Shown: positions 1 to 10,799 of the stretch, one piece after another
Position numbering within the stretch: position 1 is the stretch's first letter
Layout of the letters: every line of letters starts with the position of its first letter
NCBI GenBank assembly: GCA_029204225.1
Contig: MU835262.1
Span: 1 to 40,558 of the forward strand
Length of the DNA: 40,558 bases
DNA from: Diphasiastrum complanatum
Taxonomy: Eukaryota > Streptophyta > Lycopodiopsida > Lycopodiales > Lycopodiaceae
Direction of reading: 5' to 3'
Made by a program: the position numbers and the translations under genes
Notes under the pieces: model-generated
The model's input: the letters and a program-made list of their open reading frames with translations, nothing else
What the model was told of the DNA's origin: nothing
Database searches by the model: none

Positions 1-1063
1 GGATCTATCATCTAGTGAAGGACTGTGATCCCCCGATTTCCCAATAGATCATCATGGCAAAATACTATGTCGGACTGCCAAAAGGATAGATCTGGTATGG
101 AAGAGTTAGCATCCTATGCGTCGCTTGCACAGACTTTGTAAGGATGCTGCCTTGATGGAAATCTCACTCGAGAAGAAGGATTTTCCCTATCTAGATGGGA
201 ATAAGAGAAACAAAGGTCAACAATGAGCAATGACCCAACAAGAATGAAACCCCATGCAAGGCAAACAAAGTGCAGCGAGGTCAAGCAGATCAAGTGCAGC
301 GGAAGACAAGAACCTTGCAGTTCAAGCTGTCAACAAGCTTATGCTCGCTCTATTAAGTTTCTTGAAAAGGACGAATGTACCATCTACTTTGGAGATCATC
401 CAAGTACCAGGTGTCCAATCAAAAATTTGTGCTTGTTAAAAGGAACAAAATACAGAGCAACAGGCTTGTCGACAGAAAGATCTAGCGGTTCAACGGTCAG
501 AAGCAAAATCAAGCCAACAAGGAGCTCACCAGAAGGATGGATGTTAGATTGATCCATCGAAATCACGAGTTTCTTCAACAAACAGTGGCAAGGTAGAAGT
601 TTTGGTTATATCCTCTTGCATGTCACCAAATTCAATGGAGGACCATAACAGTCTACCAAGTCTACTTTGTGGAAGATCCTAAAGGGAATCTATTACCAGT
701 GTATGCCTATCAACTTAGAGGCGATGGTGTATTGCACTCGGTAAGATGCTATGGATGCGGAGGGAAACACTGCCGTGCTGAATGTCCACATCGAGGGGAT
801 CCATCAACATTTGATCCCTCATGTTCACAATGCAGAGTTAATCATCCATGCCGAGATTGCCCGATGAGAAATCCACAAATAGCCAGGAGGCATTTGGCCT
901 ATGTAGACCGACATGCACCTGTGGTGACCCTTCCACCTCGAACGCACTATAAAAGAAAAATCTTAGTGCCACCAGGGCTATTGAAGCGAGTGATGAAGAA
1001 GACAATCTGGCAAAAGTCCCAAAGTACGCAAAGATACCCTCGGGCGACCCATATTCCTTCTGA
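1..1063 (+). pseudogene. Gypsy-type gag remnant with CCHC zinc knuckles
   Basis: Two open stretches in different frames (223-552 and 669-1063) carry Cys/His clusters of nucleic-acid-binding gag type. The second has two knuckles with spacing C-X2-C-X3-H-X4-C: CYGCGGKHCRAEC, then CSQCRVNHPCRDC about 30 residues later. The first has a degenerate copy, CTIYFGDHPSTRC, in which the second Cys is Tyr. The matching spacing suggests one ancestral protein with three knuckles that has since been frameshifted. Such proteins package element RNA in cytoplasmic particles. The Gypsy assignment is inferred from the knuckle array, since no protease or RT is attached here. At about 1063 the sequence passes abruptly into antisense Copia integrase, so the last 25 or so residues of the second open frame are chimeric. 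Confidence 0.55.
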
Positions 1064-1170
1064 AAAATTCATCAATAAGAGTTATAAAATATTTTGCATC
1101 CTTCAGCGAAGGATTTTTTATCGGGCCACAAATGTCTGAATGTGCAATGTCTAACAATCCTCTAGCAATG
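1064..1170 (-). pseudogene. Copia integrase scrap (antisense)
   Basis: This 105-bp stretch closely matches 26284-26392, the integrase core of the Copia element in the middle of the window, in the same antisense orientation. It is fused on the left to Gypsy gag and on the right (about 1172) to Copia gag. The protease and most of the integrase that should lie between gag and this point are missing, so the element carries a large internal deletion. Confidence 0.75.
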
Positions 1171-1812
1171 TACTCTTTTGCTTAGTCGTGATGTTGTTGG
1201 TGTATAAAGCATGAGAATCAGCTGAGAAACTTGAGGCTTCGTTCCTACCGCGTGTCTTCCTACAACAACATAGTAATGACTCTCGAAAGAGTTAGTTTTG
1301 GATGTGTCATGATGATCATCACTCAGTTGTCGTATGAGCTTGGCAAGCTTATTAGCAGTTACATCACTGTGTCTTGATCGTCCCATGATAGATCCGATAG
1401 CGGCCATTTGCCCTAGCAGGTTCTTGAATTGATTGATGTGATTCTGCAGGGAATCACCATTTGCCATCTTGAGGGAGTAAAATTTCTTCCTGAGATGTAG
1501 TTTGCAAGCTATATCTTGCACTTTGTATAGTGTGCTCAAGATGTCCCAGACTTCTTTCGATGTCTGGGCCTCGGATACATGGCCGATCTGGGTATCCGTA
1601 ATATATAGGATGATCAGCGCGAAAGCCTTTCCATCCTTCAGCTTCCATCTGGTGATTGTTGCGTTGTTTGCTTCGGGTTTCCCTTCTGCACCTGTAACAA
1701 CATCATACAATTCTTTAGCCATTAGTAGAGTTTTCTTCTTAAATATCCACAGATGGTAATTGGCTCCATCAAGCTTGTCCATGATGGGACTGGCCTTCCC
1801 TTGGAAATCCAT
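1162..1812 (-). pseudogene. Copia gag (capsid) remnant
   Basis: On the minus strand a start codon at 1812-1810 opens MDFQGKASPIMDKLDGANYH, a typical Copia gag N-terminus (the 'KLDGxNYxxW' signature of the plant UBN2/DUF4219 family). It continues with LYDVVTGAE, QIGHVSEAQTSKEVWDILS and GDSLQNHINQF. The frame is open for about 215 residues, but after the QMAAIGS region it no longer follows the gag protein: frameshifts and a deletion relative to the copy at 19973-20790 give a nonsense tail. A methionine upstream (1902) exists but precedes the conserved start and is probably leader. The CCHC knuckle, present in the 20.7-kb copy, is deleted here. Primer site and LTR lie directly upstream in correct order. 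Not functional. Confidence 0.85.
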
Positions 1813-1959
1813 GTGGAAGATTAGTCTAAGTGATAGAACAAAAGAAACCATCAGTGACTTAAGTATGAATATCTGGTACTGAATTACAGAACAAGAAGAC
1901 AATTACTCTATCAGCTAGTAAAGTCTTGTACTGTGGAAGCTTATCAGGCTACGAAAATA

Positions 1960-1971
1960 GCTCTGATACCA
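1960..1971 (-). other. Primer binding site, initiator Met-tRNA type
   Basis: The minus strand reads TGGTATCAGAGC, the standard sequence pairing with the 3' end of initiator Met-tRNA, used to prime minus-strand DNA of plant Copia and Gypsy elements. It directly abuts the LTR that starts at 1972. Confidence 0.92.
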
Positions 1972-2960
1972 TGTTGGAGAAAGAGGGTGTGTGAGTGTGA
2001 GAAACTAAAATAGCTTGAAAGAAAAACGAACACGAAAAGAAGCGAACGAGAAACTCGAACGAGAAACGAACTCGAACGGAAAGTGTTCGTGCGCATCGAA
2101 ATGAGCTATATTACTCTTTCCCTAAGCATGACTATGCCTATCAGAAACGAACAAAACGTTAGTGATAGAAATCACGGTCGATTTGATTACGTACCCAAAC
2201 ATTAAGCAACAAAACATCAGAATAATAATTTGTCGCGAACAGCTAGACAAATTATTAGTCGCGAATGATTCGCGAAGAGCTAGAATGAGTTCGATTGATA
2301 ATCAATTGTGAATTAGTCGCGAAAGATAAGACTAAATATTAGTCGTCAACAACTAGACTAATAATAATACGCTAAGAACAGATTACCAGATTGAGCAATA
2401 AGAGAGTTAGACAGAATGTAGAAAAGCATAGCAATATTGACACAAATATGAACACAGAACAAAACAGAGCGATTATCAGATTAAGTATAGCAAAATATAC
2501 ATGTCAATAATGTTGTAGAGCACAAAACAATAGCGGACGAAACCACGTGCTTTACAAAGCTAATTCAATTTATAAAAGAATGAATCTGTTACTGACAATA
2601 CAAAAGAATCAATGCGCAAGGCATCTACTTCGTCTATCTTTAATAAGTTTCTGATGCTATTATTTTCACACACTTTGAATACGCAAGTAATATTCAATAT
2701 ATACACAATTTTACAGGTGTGCAGATGAAGAAAGTACAAAGTGGATGTGCTATCTATAGGAGATCGTGGATGGCTGTTGTCGTTGTCAAATCTGTTAGCA
2801 CAGTTGCATGGGATGAGCGTGAAAAGGCTGCGACGTTTTTTTTTGTCTGTCTTATTTTATATGTAAATATGTAGACTATGCGACAACATGAGTAAAAATG
2901 CAACATGAATGGAGACAGATTAAAATAGGATTTAGGAGAGTAGAGGAGATAAATCCAACA
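1972..2960 (-). mobile_element. Copia 5' LTR, 989 bp
   Basis: Bounded by TG and CA (plus strand begins TGTTGGAG, ends AAATCCAACA) and adjacent to the primer site. It is similar over its length to the LTRs at 18705-19738 and 39065-40201 and to the fragment at 15612-15892. On its own (minus) strand it starts TGTTGGATTTATCTCC. A TATA-like TGTATATATTGAATA lies near plus position 2700. It also contains repeated TCGCGAA motifs (2220-2350). The element reads leftward and is truncated there, so target-site duplications cannot be tested. Confidence 0.9.
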
Positions 2961-3479
2961 TGTTTTTAACAAGGGCATATCAGAGTTTTTCTCATTACTC
3001 TACAAGACCAATGGGATATTGCAATAGTTAAGGTGAATTATCAATGTTGATGAATGAAAGTTTTGTTTGACAAGTGCCATACAGTTCTCACTCTCTGTAG
3101 AGTTTGTTTATTTTCTTGTTCCTCTTCATCCCTTTTGTGTGCTTGATTTTTGCATGCGAAATAGCTACTGCATGAGAATCTTCCATAAAACATATCAAGA
3201 ACACATTTTCATTCATCTATCCATATTCTAATCACCTTGTACAGAGTTTAGGATCTTTGCGCATACTTAAAATTTGAAAAATCCCTGTCACTTCAGAATT
3301 GATTCATGTATCTCATCGTCATATTCATCTTCGAGTCAACTACAACAAGATCGAAACAAATTTAATTAAAATTTATTTAATCTTTAGTCCAGTCGCATGT
3401 TGAACGTGTTTCAACTACATGTTCCACACGGTTTTACACAGTCTGTAAAATTACATAGAGTTTACGACGGTGTTGCATT
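2961..3479. other. No gene seen
   Basis: AT-rich sequence without an open frame or motif I can assign. The right part (from about 3450) begins to resemble LTR U3 sequence of the old element that follows. Confidence 0.5.
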
Positions 3480-4434
3480 TTTCGCTTGACAGAAATCTCG
3501 TGTAAAATCACAGTGTCGCATTTTTCGCTTTTTCCAAAGAGTCTCAAATGTTAAGGAAATGACTCTAGCAAAGTGTGAGGCAACCCTAAATGAGATTTAA
3601 GGGCACCTTCGTCTTTTTCGTCTTTATTTGCAAAAAACCTGACAGTGTCGCCTGTGACTGTTTTAGTTCATTTCTGCAGAGCTACAGTTTTGGTTCATTT
3701 ATGCAGACAGAACGTTCACGGCCAATTTAACCGCTTATCAGCAATCAATGACAAGGACCGGATGGATGCCAGCGGATCACCAGCCAACGGGCGATTGCAA
3801 TTGACGACCTGATTTCTTAGTATAAATAGTTGTTCATATTCATACAGATTGATTCATTAAAAATCAGAGTTATCAGAAGCGTTTGAGTAATTAGCTCTCT
3901 CTCTCGAGCCTGCAAGCTTGAACACTCCTGAGCATTCTAGCTCACTTTTTAGAGTTGTTTTAGAAATTGGTATTGCGCTATTGCTCATCAGCATTGCGCA
4001 TTAATTCAGACTTTCATTTTGCTCAGAGATAGCATAGAGTACGCTGCTTCAATCCGCAACTTATTGTACTCATTTACTTCTGTTTCGTTTTGAATCAATA
4101 CTATTTTTTATTGCGTTCAGTTTCGTCCCAGACTGTATGCGTTTTTGTATTTCTTTGCGACTAATTATTTGTCTGATAATCTTCAATGCTTAATTGTTTG
4201 GCTACGTAATCACTGTAGTACTGACAATTTCAAAGTTAGTTACTATAAGTTCAAACATGATTTCTATCACTATTGTCTTGTTTGAAATTGATACGCGTAG
4301 TCATGCATTGGAAAGATGAAAATAGTTTATTCCGCCATGCATGAAAGGTTTTCTTTCTAGACACACGAATTATTTTCATTCATTCCTTTTCGAGCTAGCC
4401 CTATCTTCTGCATACCACTTTTCGACACGATTTA
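3480..4434 (+). mobile_element. Old, diverged Copia-type LTR remnant
   Basis: The stretch around 3630-3660 (GCAAAAAACCTGACAGTGTC) matches the start of the LTR at 18880. The stretch 4140-4330, with GTTTGGCTACGTAATCAC, GATTTCTATCACTATTG and GTAGTCATGC, parallels the complement of the LTR at 2090-2230 in the same order. Identity is clearly lower than among the other LTRs. A TATA box, TATAAATA, sits at 3821-3828, a sensible place for an LTR promoter. The 3' end and primer site are missing, since tubulin sequence begins at 4435. Exact ends are uncertain. Confidence 0.65.
3821..3828 (+). promoter_or_regulatory. TATA box of the old LTR
   Basis: TATAAATA lies within the LTR remnant. The following region (3850-3920) would be the transcribed R segment. 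Inferred from position and motif only. Confidence 0.5.
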
Positions 4435-5008
4435 CATCAGACAATATGCCATTTATTTATTCATTGATGAGGGTTCAAAGGCATTGCTGATGATTTCAGC
4501 AACTAAAAGTTGCTCATGATAAGCCTTTTCAACCGAAATAAGAGGGGCGTAAGAGGACATCATAAAATGGATTCTTGGATATGGTACTAGATTCGTCTGG
4601 AACTCAGTAGCGTCAACGTTCAGAGCTCCATCAAAGCGCAGAGAAGCAGTTAACGAAAAAATCATCACAGTATTAAATATGGAGATTTTGAGCAAAGAGT
4701 AAATGGCAATGACGCGTTTACAAATGTCGCAAACAGACGAACAATCTACCTCCGAAACAAGTCTGTTTAGATTCGTGTACGTTGGACGCTCTATGTCCAG
4801 AGATCTTCAACAAATGTTATATATTGCCTCATTATCAAGTAGTACAGAAACGTCGGTGTGCTCAAGAAGAGAGTGAGTTGGAAGAACACTATTATATGGT
4901 TCCACAACAGAGGTCGAAAATTGTGGAGAAGGGTACACTGTAAAGCCAAGTTTAGATTTCTTTCCATAATCCACAGAGAGCCTTTCAAGGAGCAATGATG
5001 GGCGACTT

Positions 5009-5130
5009 GATCCTGTACTGCCCCCCAACCGCAATACAATAAACCCCTGCAAACCAGTGCAATTATCTCTCCCTCCAACCGCATGAAATACAAGAAACTC
5101 CTGCAAACCAGTGCAGTTATCTGCTAGTTT
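5009..5130 (-). repeat. In-frame 54-bp tandem duplication in tubulin exon 3
   Basis: The segment [18 protein letters not shown] is followed at once by [17 protein letters not shown]; normal alpha-tubulin has this segment once, followed by GTGSG. The duplication keeps the frame but destroys spacing ahead of the GTP-binding glycine loop (GGGTGSG), which is degenerate as well. The second copy has diverged, so the event is old. Confidence 0.85.
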
Positions 5131-5501
5131 CATAATTCGATCGAGGCAGAGGTCGACGATTTCTTTTCCAACTGTGACAGAAAACGACCAATCAGATCCG
5201 GAAACAGACTCTAATGGGATAACCAAATATTCTGCATGCGTATTACTTCAAGAAAAGTTTAAGCACACTGGTTTAGGGTTACGAGCAAAGTTGTTAGGTG
5301 CATTTTCCTTGCCGCTAATAAGTTGCTCGGGGTGAAAAAGTTGACGAGAGGTACCAGTTTGAACTTCATCAATAACAGTAGGCTCCAGATCCAAAAATAT
5401 AGCATGAGGAACATGCTTGCCAGCTCCGGTCTCACTGAAGAACATGTTGAAGGCATCATCACCACCTCCGACAGTCTTGTCCCTAGGCATTTGTCCATCG
5501 G

Positions 5502-5973
<472 letters not shown>

Positions 5974-6278
5974 TTAACGAAGCAATCGCAGAATAACACT
6001 CTCTGCGAAAAAAAAACAGAATGCAGGCAAGGTAAAGCAAAGAATGGCTATGGCGACAGAGAGCTCACATCGACGGGCTATCATGGATAGCGTGCATGCT
6101 ATAGCCTCTCTTAACGACGATCGGCGGCAGGAAGAAGGAGCCAAAAAATATCACACATACAATCCATCCATCGATCGATTGCCCACCCAAGTGGTGTTTT
6201 TGAACGCCAGAGTGGGAGCGGGGGATCCCGAGCAGCGTGACTGTCACAGAGTGAGCTGCCCTTGTGCAGAAAAGCGTT

Positions 6279-6298
6279 AAAGGGTTTAGGGTTTAGGG
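6279..6298 (-). promoter_or_regulatory. Two telo-box motifs upstream of the tubulin pseudogene
   Basis: The minus strand reads CCCTAAACCCTAAACCC, containing two overlapping telo-boxes (AAACCCTA), the plant promoter element found near start sites of many growth-related genes. They lie about 360 bp 5' of the tubulin start codon. They are also two and a half copies of the plant telomere repeat, so an interstitial telomeric origin is an alternative. Confidence 0.5.
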
Positions 6299-6336
6299 CT
6301 CACGCTGCCCATCACGCGTTAGTGGGCAGCGTGAGC
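6298..6336. repeat. Perfect 14-bp inverted repeat (hairpin)
   Basis: GCTCACGCTGCCCA at 6298-6311 is exactly complementary to TGGGCAGCGTGAGC at 6323-6336, with an 11-base spacer containing ACGCGT. A related GAGCTGCCC recurs at 6253 and 6333. It sits directly next to the telomere-like repeats. Confidence 0.9.
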
Positions 6337-6344
6337 TGCCCGAG

Positions 6345-8880
6345 AAACATTAAAATTTTATATAATATAGATGTGCTCATTTGATTTTGGCTGTGTTGTG
6401 ATTGACAGATCAGATTGACAGATCAGAGTAACTCATTTAGGAAGATGAAGTCTCTTATTTTGACCAATCGTGCACTAAGTATATTAGTCTATTCTCACGC
6501 TTGTGTCATATTTATTTCTTGTAAATGAAAGGTGCACTGACCTAAACGTTCTCCAATTTCAATCCTTGGAAGTCACAACCACTATTTTGCTTGTTTTTTT
6601 TCATTCAACAAATACTTCGAGCTTTTTATTATTTTATACAGTTCATGCAAAGTTGTTGTGGTTTGAACTCACTGTAGCATATTTCAACAATGCAGTAGAC
6701 TACTCATTTGATTGTTATTGACTTGGAGTGATTTGAGAGTCTGCCATTGTATTGACTATGGCTTACGAATTATGGTATCTCAGTTATATAGTTGGCCATA
6801 AGGTAGTCACTTGGATCTTTGTCATTTGAGTAGTGTGTTCTATAGAAAGCATAATCCACTTCAAAAGCACTGCATCAGAAAACTTTTGGACAAGCTCAAA
6901 GACCAACAACAGATGACTATGAAAACAGTTTCGCATATTCACATTTTTTTAACTATCAAGACATCCTTCCTCGTAAGTAGAACACCTTGACAACTAAATG
7001 TCGGCATCTTGTGGTTCTTTGGAATTAGATTTCAGGGTTTCTAACATCTTTTACCACTTAATGCAAAGCAGCATCTCTTAGTCTTTCTGGAGAAGCCTCC
7101 AATTTTCAACTCTTTTTTCTCCATCAAAATGTACTGACCAAGATATTACACAACTACAATAGAACTAGAAATGCTAATGTATTAAAGGAAGTGTAGCTAC
7201 ACTGAACAAATGAAGAACTTAGCAACAAGTTGTGACAGTAATCGCTTGAAGCAGGAGCTAGAACTTCCCTAAAATCGAAACAGAAAGCGAACTCTTGTCT
7301 CCTTCTAAGCCTATATTTTGTTGTACTAAGTCAATTCCAACAAGGTTGCCTATGTGTTTCGTTGTTTTGTGCATTAATCTGGAATTTGTACCTTTTGCAA
7401 TAAATTTAGTTTCCTCAAGGACGTACATTTTTGGCTATAGTCCGTGCATAGAAGCTTGTTGTGGAAGTGCTTACTATCGCTTCATTTGTATCAATCAAGA
7501 TGGATGTTGTTGGAGAGTCCAATCATGATTAATAGGAGTTGGATGATTTTTTTGCTAAGGTGGGAAGGTAGGCAAAATTTGTGCAAAAAAACGAAAATTA
7601 CTTAATATCAAGGAAATTACTTGGGAGGTATTCAATCTTCTAGGTCCAAAACTAGTCTTTTTGATGTTACTCCACATGGGGGATATGCTTTTTAACATTT
7701 TCTATGTCAGCTTGGAGTTCTCAATCTCTTCTTTCTATTGAGCATACTATGAGCTGTTTGGTTCAATGTCAATTGTTGTTTTGTTTTCTGAAAGGTGTTG
7801 ACCCCTTGTAAAAAAGAACTTGACTTCACGGGCACAATATTAAGAATGGTTTCTTTGGTGAAATAGCCCTAATTACCTTTGAATAATTAGCACATTCGAT
7901 CATTTTGCTAAAAATTTCATTCATCGAGGTAACAACACAATCTTATGGCCAAGTACGGGAACATAGGATCTCCAAGTACTAGCTCTCAACTCATCTTGTA
8001 TAGGTACATGCACTTGATCATGCTTAGCAGTAGCAACAATGAGCTATTATGTTCTCCAATAGTTGGTGAGTTAGTGAGGGCTTCCTTCCTGTGCTTGACT
8101 TTGAAACAAATTCTATCATCTGCCATGCAAAGCAGAGCATTATTAAAGCACTCTTCTCTGGAAAGTAGAGTAAATACAAGCGGAGTGTAAGAGAGAAGGA
8201 AATACATATCGTAAGCTATCAAATCGTTGATCCGTAGGTAGATAGGGCGCACTTTCAGCGAGTGACAAAGGATCAGAGTTCTTCACCGGTGTTGTAAAGT
8301 AAAGGCGTTGAAAAGAACATGGATTATAGTGCCCAGTAAGATAGTAACCTGGAAGGAGAGAGTGGGTCCACTTTTCTCCAAATTATTTTAAACAGACCAA
8401 ACCATTTCAAATATTTGTGGGAAATTTTCTAAGTTAAAAATGGAACTTCATCATATGCAAGGGTACAATAATAAAAACCTTGTAAGTTTGAAGAAGTGGT
8501 ACATCAGTATCTGTCCACTTTTTCTGTTTAATGCAGTAGGGTGAAACTGAACAAAGGAGCATCCATGAGAGAGAGAGAGAGAGAGAGAGGAGGAAACAAG
8601 GTGATCTTTGAAAACACAAACTCAAAGTGATTCAATAATTCAACTGCTAAAAATTGATAAAAACAACATTTTAACTTGGAATTGTTTTGAGCATCTGCTT
8701 ACAATCACTTACCTTTATGCATTTATGGAGGAAAGATAGTGAAAAAGAAAAACCCAGGATTATTTTCCAATATTGTTGAAGATAGAGGGCTCACGGCCTT
8801 TAATCACCAGTTCATGTGAAAGTACAGAAATTTAGAGTTATCTACGAAGTTGATAACATTAGACTTGTCAAAGGCTCTAC
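6345..8880. other. No gene recognised (about 2.5 kb)
   Basis: AT-rich, with only short open frames of random appearance. A minus-strand stretch near 8210-7930 could be exon-like (TTTCCAG acceptor, then CMADDRICFKVKHRKEALTN and, after a frameshift, HVPIQDELRASTW and PVLGHKIVLLPR), but I cannot assign it to a family. A short (GA)12 tract lies at 8567-8590. Confidence 0.4.
8567..8590. repeat. (GA)12 microsatellite
   Basis: Uninterrupted GA dinucleotides, ending in GAGG. Confidence 0.9.
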
Positions 8881-9767
8881 GTCAAGGGTACATGCGTTCC
8901 CATGACAGTGCTTGAAACAAATCTCTCTCACTCAACATTGGTTGGTGGATGAACATGTTTGTGTTTTGGTCTAATCCCATGACCTTGAGAAATATAAAGT
9001 ATATGTGTTTGCATGCCAGGTAGGGTTTCACTCCCATCACCGTTTCTGGAAATAAGGACATATGCACACTGGGTGGCTAGCTATTTGTACAGTGTAACTT
9101 TGTCTGCCTTCGGTCTCTATGTGAAAGATCTCAAGTTTATGTTGATCCTTAGCCTTCTCTACGGTCACGCGAGCAACCATGGAAATTGCCCTCTCTATCC
9201 GCACACGTGCTGCATTTGACACCCCGATCTTATACTTGTGGAGACAACCCTCTTTTTGCGTGGCAAATGGCTCTATACAGGGGGTGGGTTCTGAGGATTC
9301 TGCGCCCCCCGGAATGTGGCCAGTGAGATTATGTGATTTAGTGGCTCCTGCTTGAAGAGGCATTGTTTCTATCTGAAACCCTCCATGCACGAGCATATAT
9401 GCTTCTATCTATGTCAGATTGGTGCCAAGTGCAACGGGCCAAACACTTGAAATCTTGTTCGGGATAGGGCAAATGCTCTTCTCTGGCTGCCAGGTGTGCG
9501 TAACATTTGCTGGGTTTTGCCATTTGGGTGTGTCCTTGTAGACCAGAAACTAGGCGCAGGCACCCCTTTCGAGCAATTTGAAATTCCATTTCCCTTGTTG
9601 GGGCAACCAACCCAAACATTTGATGAGGCTGCTATGTGATTGCCCAAAATGTGTTGTGTATTTCACGCTCAACCACCTTCTCTCCCCCAACCATACATGT
9701 GTTCGATTGATCTGTAGAACTACCTGGTTCAAATGGTTTGGAGCACGGTGGTGTGGAGGGAAAGTCC

Positions 9768-9816
9768 ATCTTTCTAGGCTGACCCTCATTCTTTCTAGGC
9801 CGACCCTTGTTCTTTC
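9768..9816 (-). other. AT-hook pair in the MULE remnant
   Basis: Encodes RKNKGRPRKNEGQPRK. The core GRP of an AT-hook is present once, and a near copy (GQP) follows after a 21-bp duplication visible in the DNA. AT-hooks bind the minor groove of AT-rich DNA. Confidence 0.6.
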
Positions 9817-10239
9817 GATTCACATTCTCAAAGTTGAACTCTGGTCTGTGACTACTGTTCTGCTTGGCGTCAACAACAACGGTTGGTCGTCTTTTCTGGC
9901 GTACTGTGTCCATATCCCCATCAAGATCTGTTGGTGCATGGTGCATTGGTGTTCCAGACACAACATTCTGGACAATCTTGAGCACCTCACGAGGCAGGGT
10001 TGGATTGTGAGACGCACTTCAGTTTATCAATGTCTCCAAGCTTGGCCCCTCCCCCAAATGTCTACCAAGTGTGTACGCATATTCTTTCCACTCTGAAGTA
10101 GAGGACTGGCCATATCTGACACACACGCATCGTACAACAAGATCGAGTTGTGATGCCCCTCAGTCGCAAGCCAACTACCATGCTTTGATTCGGGGAGATT
10201 GGTTCTTGGAGTGTTCGCCCCCTCCGACGCGCTCACAAC

Positions 10240-10352
10240 CTGTGTGCATTCCAAAAAACATTTATCTAACAACACATTGGCTTAATTGCATTTATTTGGA
10301 AGATCACAGTTTTAAACTACTACGATTGGTATTCTTGTGTGCTTATACTCAC
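10240..10352 (-). other. Intron (113 bp) in the MULE transposase remnant
   Basis: The donor GTGAGT (10352-10347) follows GATAWCR, and an acceptor CACAG ends at 10240. Joining the flanks keeps the family pattern before and after, which supports a real intron rather than decay. Confidence 0.65.
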
Positions 10353-10799
10353 CGACACCATGCAGTCGCCCCAATGAGCGATTTGCACGTTCCACCACTC
10401 ATCCAACTATCCATGGCTGGTATGTCGGCAACTCGCACTTTTCCAGTGCTCCACCATTGTCGAATCATGCGGTATCGTGCAAGTGCCTCATCTTTGGTGC
10501 CCGCAGTTCACCACCGCTCACACATATCTTTATGTTCTCTTTGTGGCTCTCTGAAGACAAACTTGGTGGTGTGTATATTGAGGCTTTGTTCCCAGTGAAA
10601 TAAACAAGATCGCTCACGTCCAGTCATCTCATTTTAAGTGCCACCATTGTACACTATACAAACTGCTCTCCAGCTTGCTTGTGCTTCATCTGCCATAAAG
10701 CCAAAAAAATCTGAATTTGCTATAGACAAAGAGTTTAACTTCGTCAAGTACTGTGCATGCATTGTAGATATATCATACATCTCTTCATAGTATTATTTT

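Larger units (their letters stand above)
8882..10790 (-). pseudogene. MULE-type (Mutator-like) transposase remnant
   Basis: Minus-strand blocks in order match a Mutator-like DNA transposase, the enzyme that cuts and pastes MULE DNA in the nucleus. (1) About 10700-10590: SDFFGFMADEAQASWRAV and RSCLFHWEQSL, fitting the second catalytic Asp and the C-X2-H motif of MULE DDE domains. (2) 10560-10353: KFVFREPQREHKDMCERW and DEALARYRMIRQWWSTGKV, ending at a GTGAGT donor. (3) After a 113-bp intron, 10239-10027: ESKHGSWLATEGHHNSILL. (4) 9985-9632: linker with an AT-hook, KGRPRKNEGQPRK. (5) 9396-8882: ARVRIERAISMVARVTVEKA, then a SWIM zinc finger, CICPYF and CKH. Stops at about 10636 and 10510 and a frameshift inside the SWIM finger break it. 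The first catalytic Asp region was not found upstream. No terminal inverted repeats were identified. Confidence 0.75.

Noticed and set aside
6044-6280. Open frame of 78 residues on the plus strand
   Set aside because: Overlaps the tubulin 5' leader and promoter region antisense; no known motif.
6279-6345. Helitron 3' end, suggested by the hairpin near CTAA and by the tubulin fragment beside it
   Set aside because: Spacing between hairpin and CTRR is wrong, no 5' TC end was found, and the tubulin lies where ordinary promoter sequence would predict it.
9578-10603. Plus-strand open frames of 170 residues
   Set aside because: Antisense shadows of the MULE transposase remnant; no motif in the plus-strand frames.
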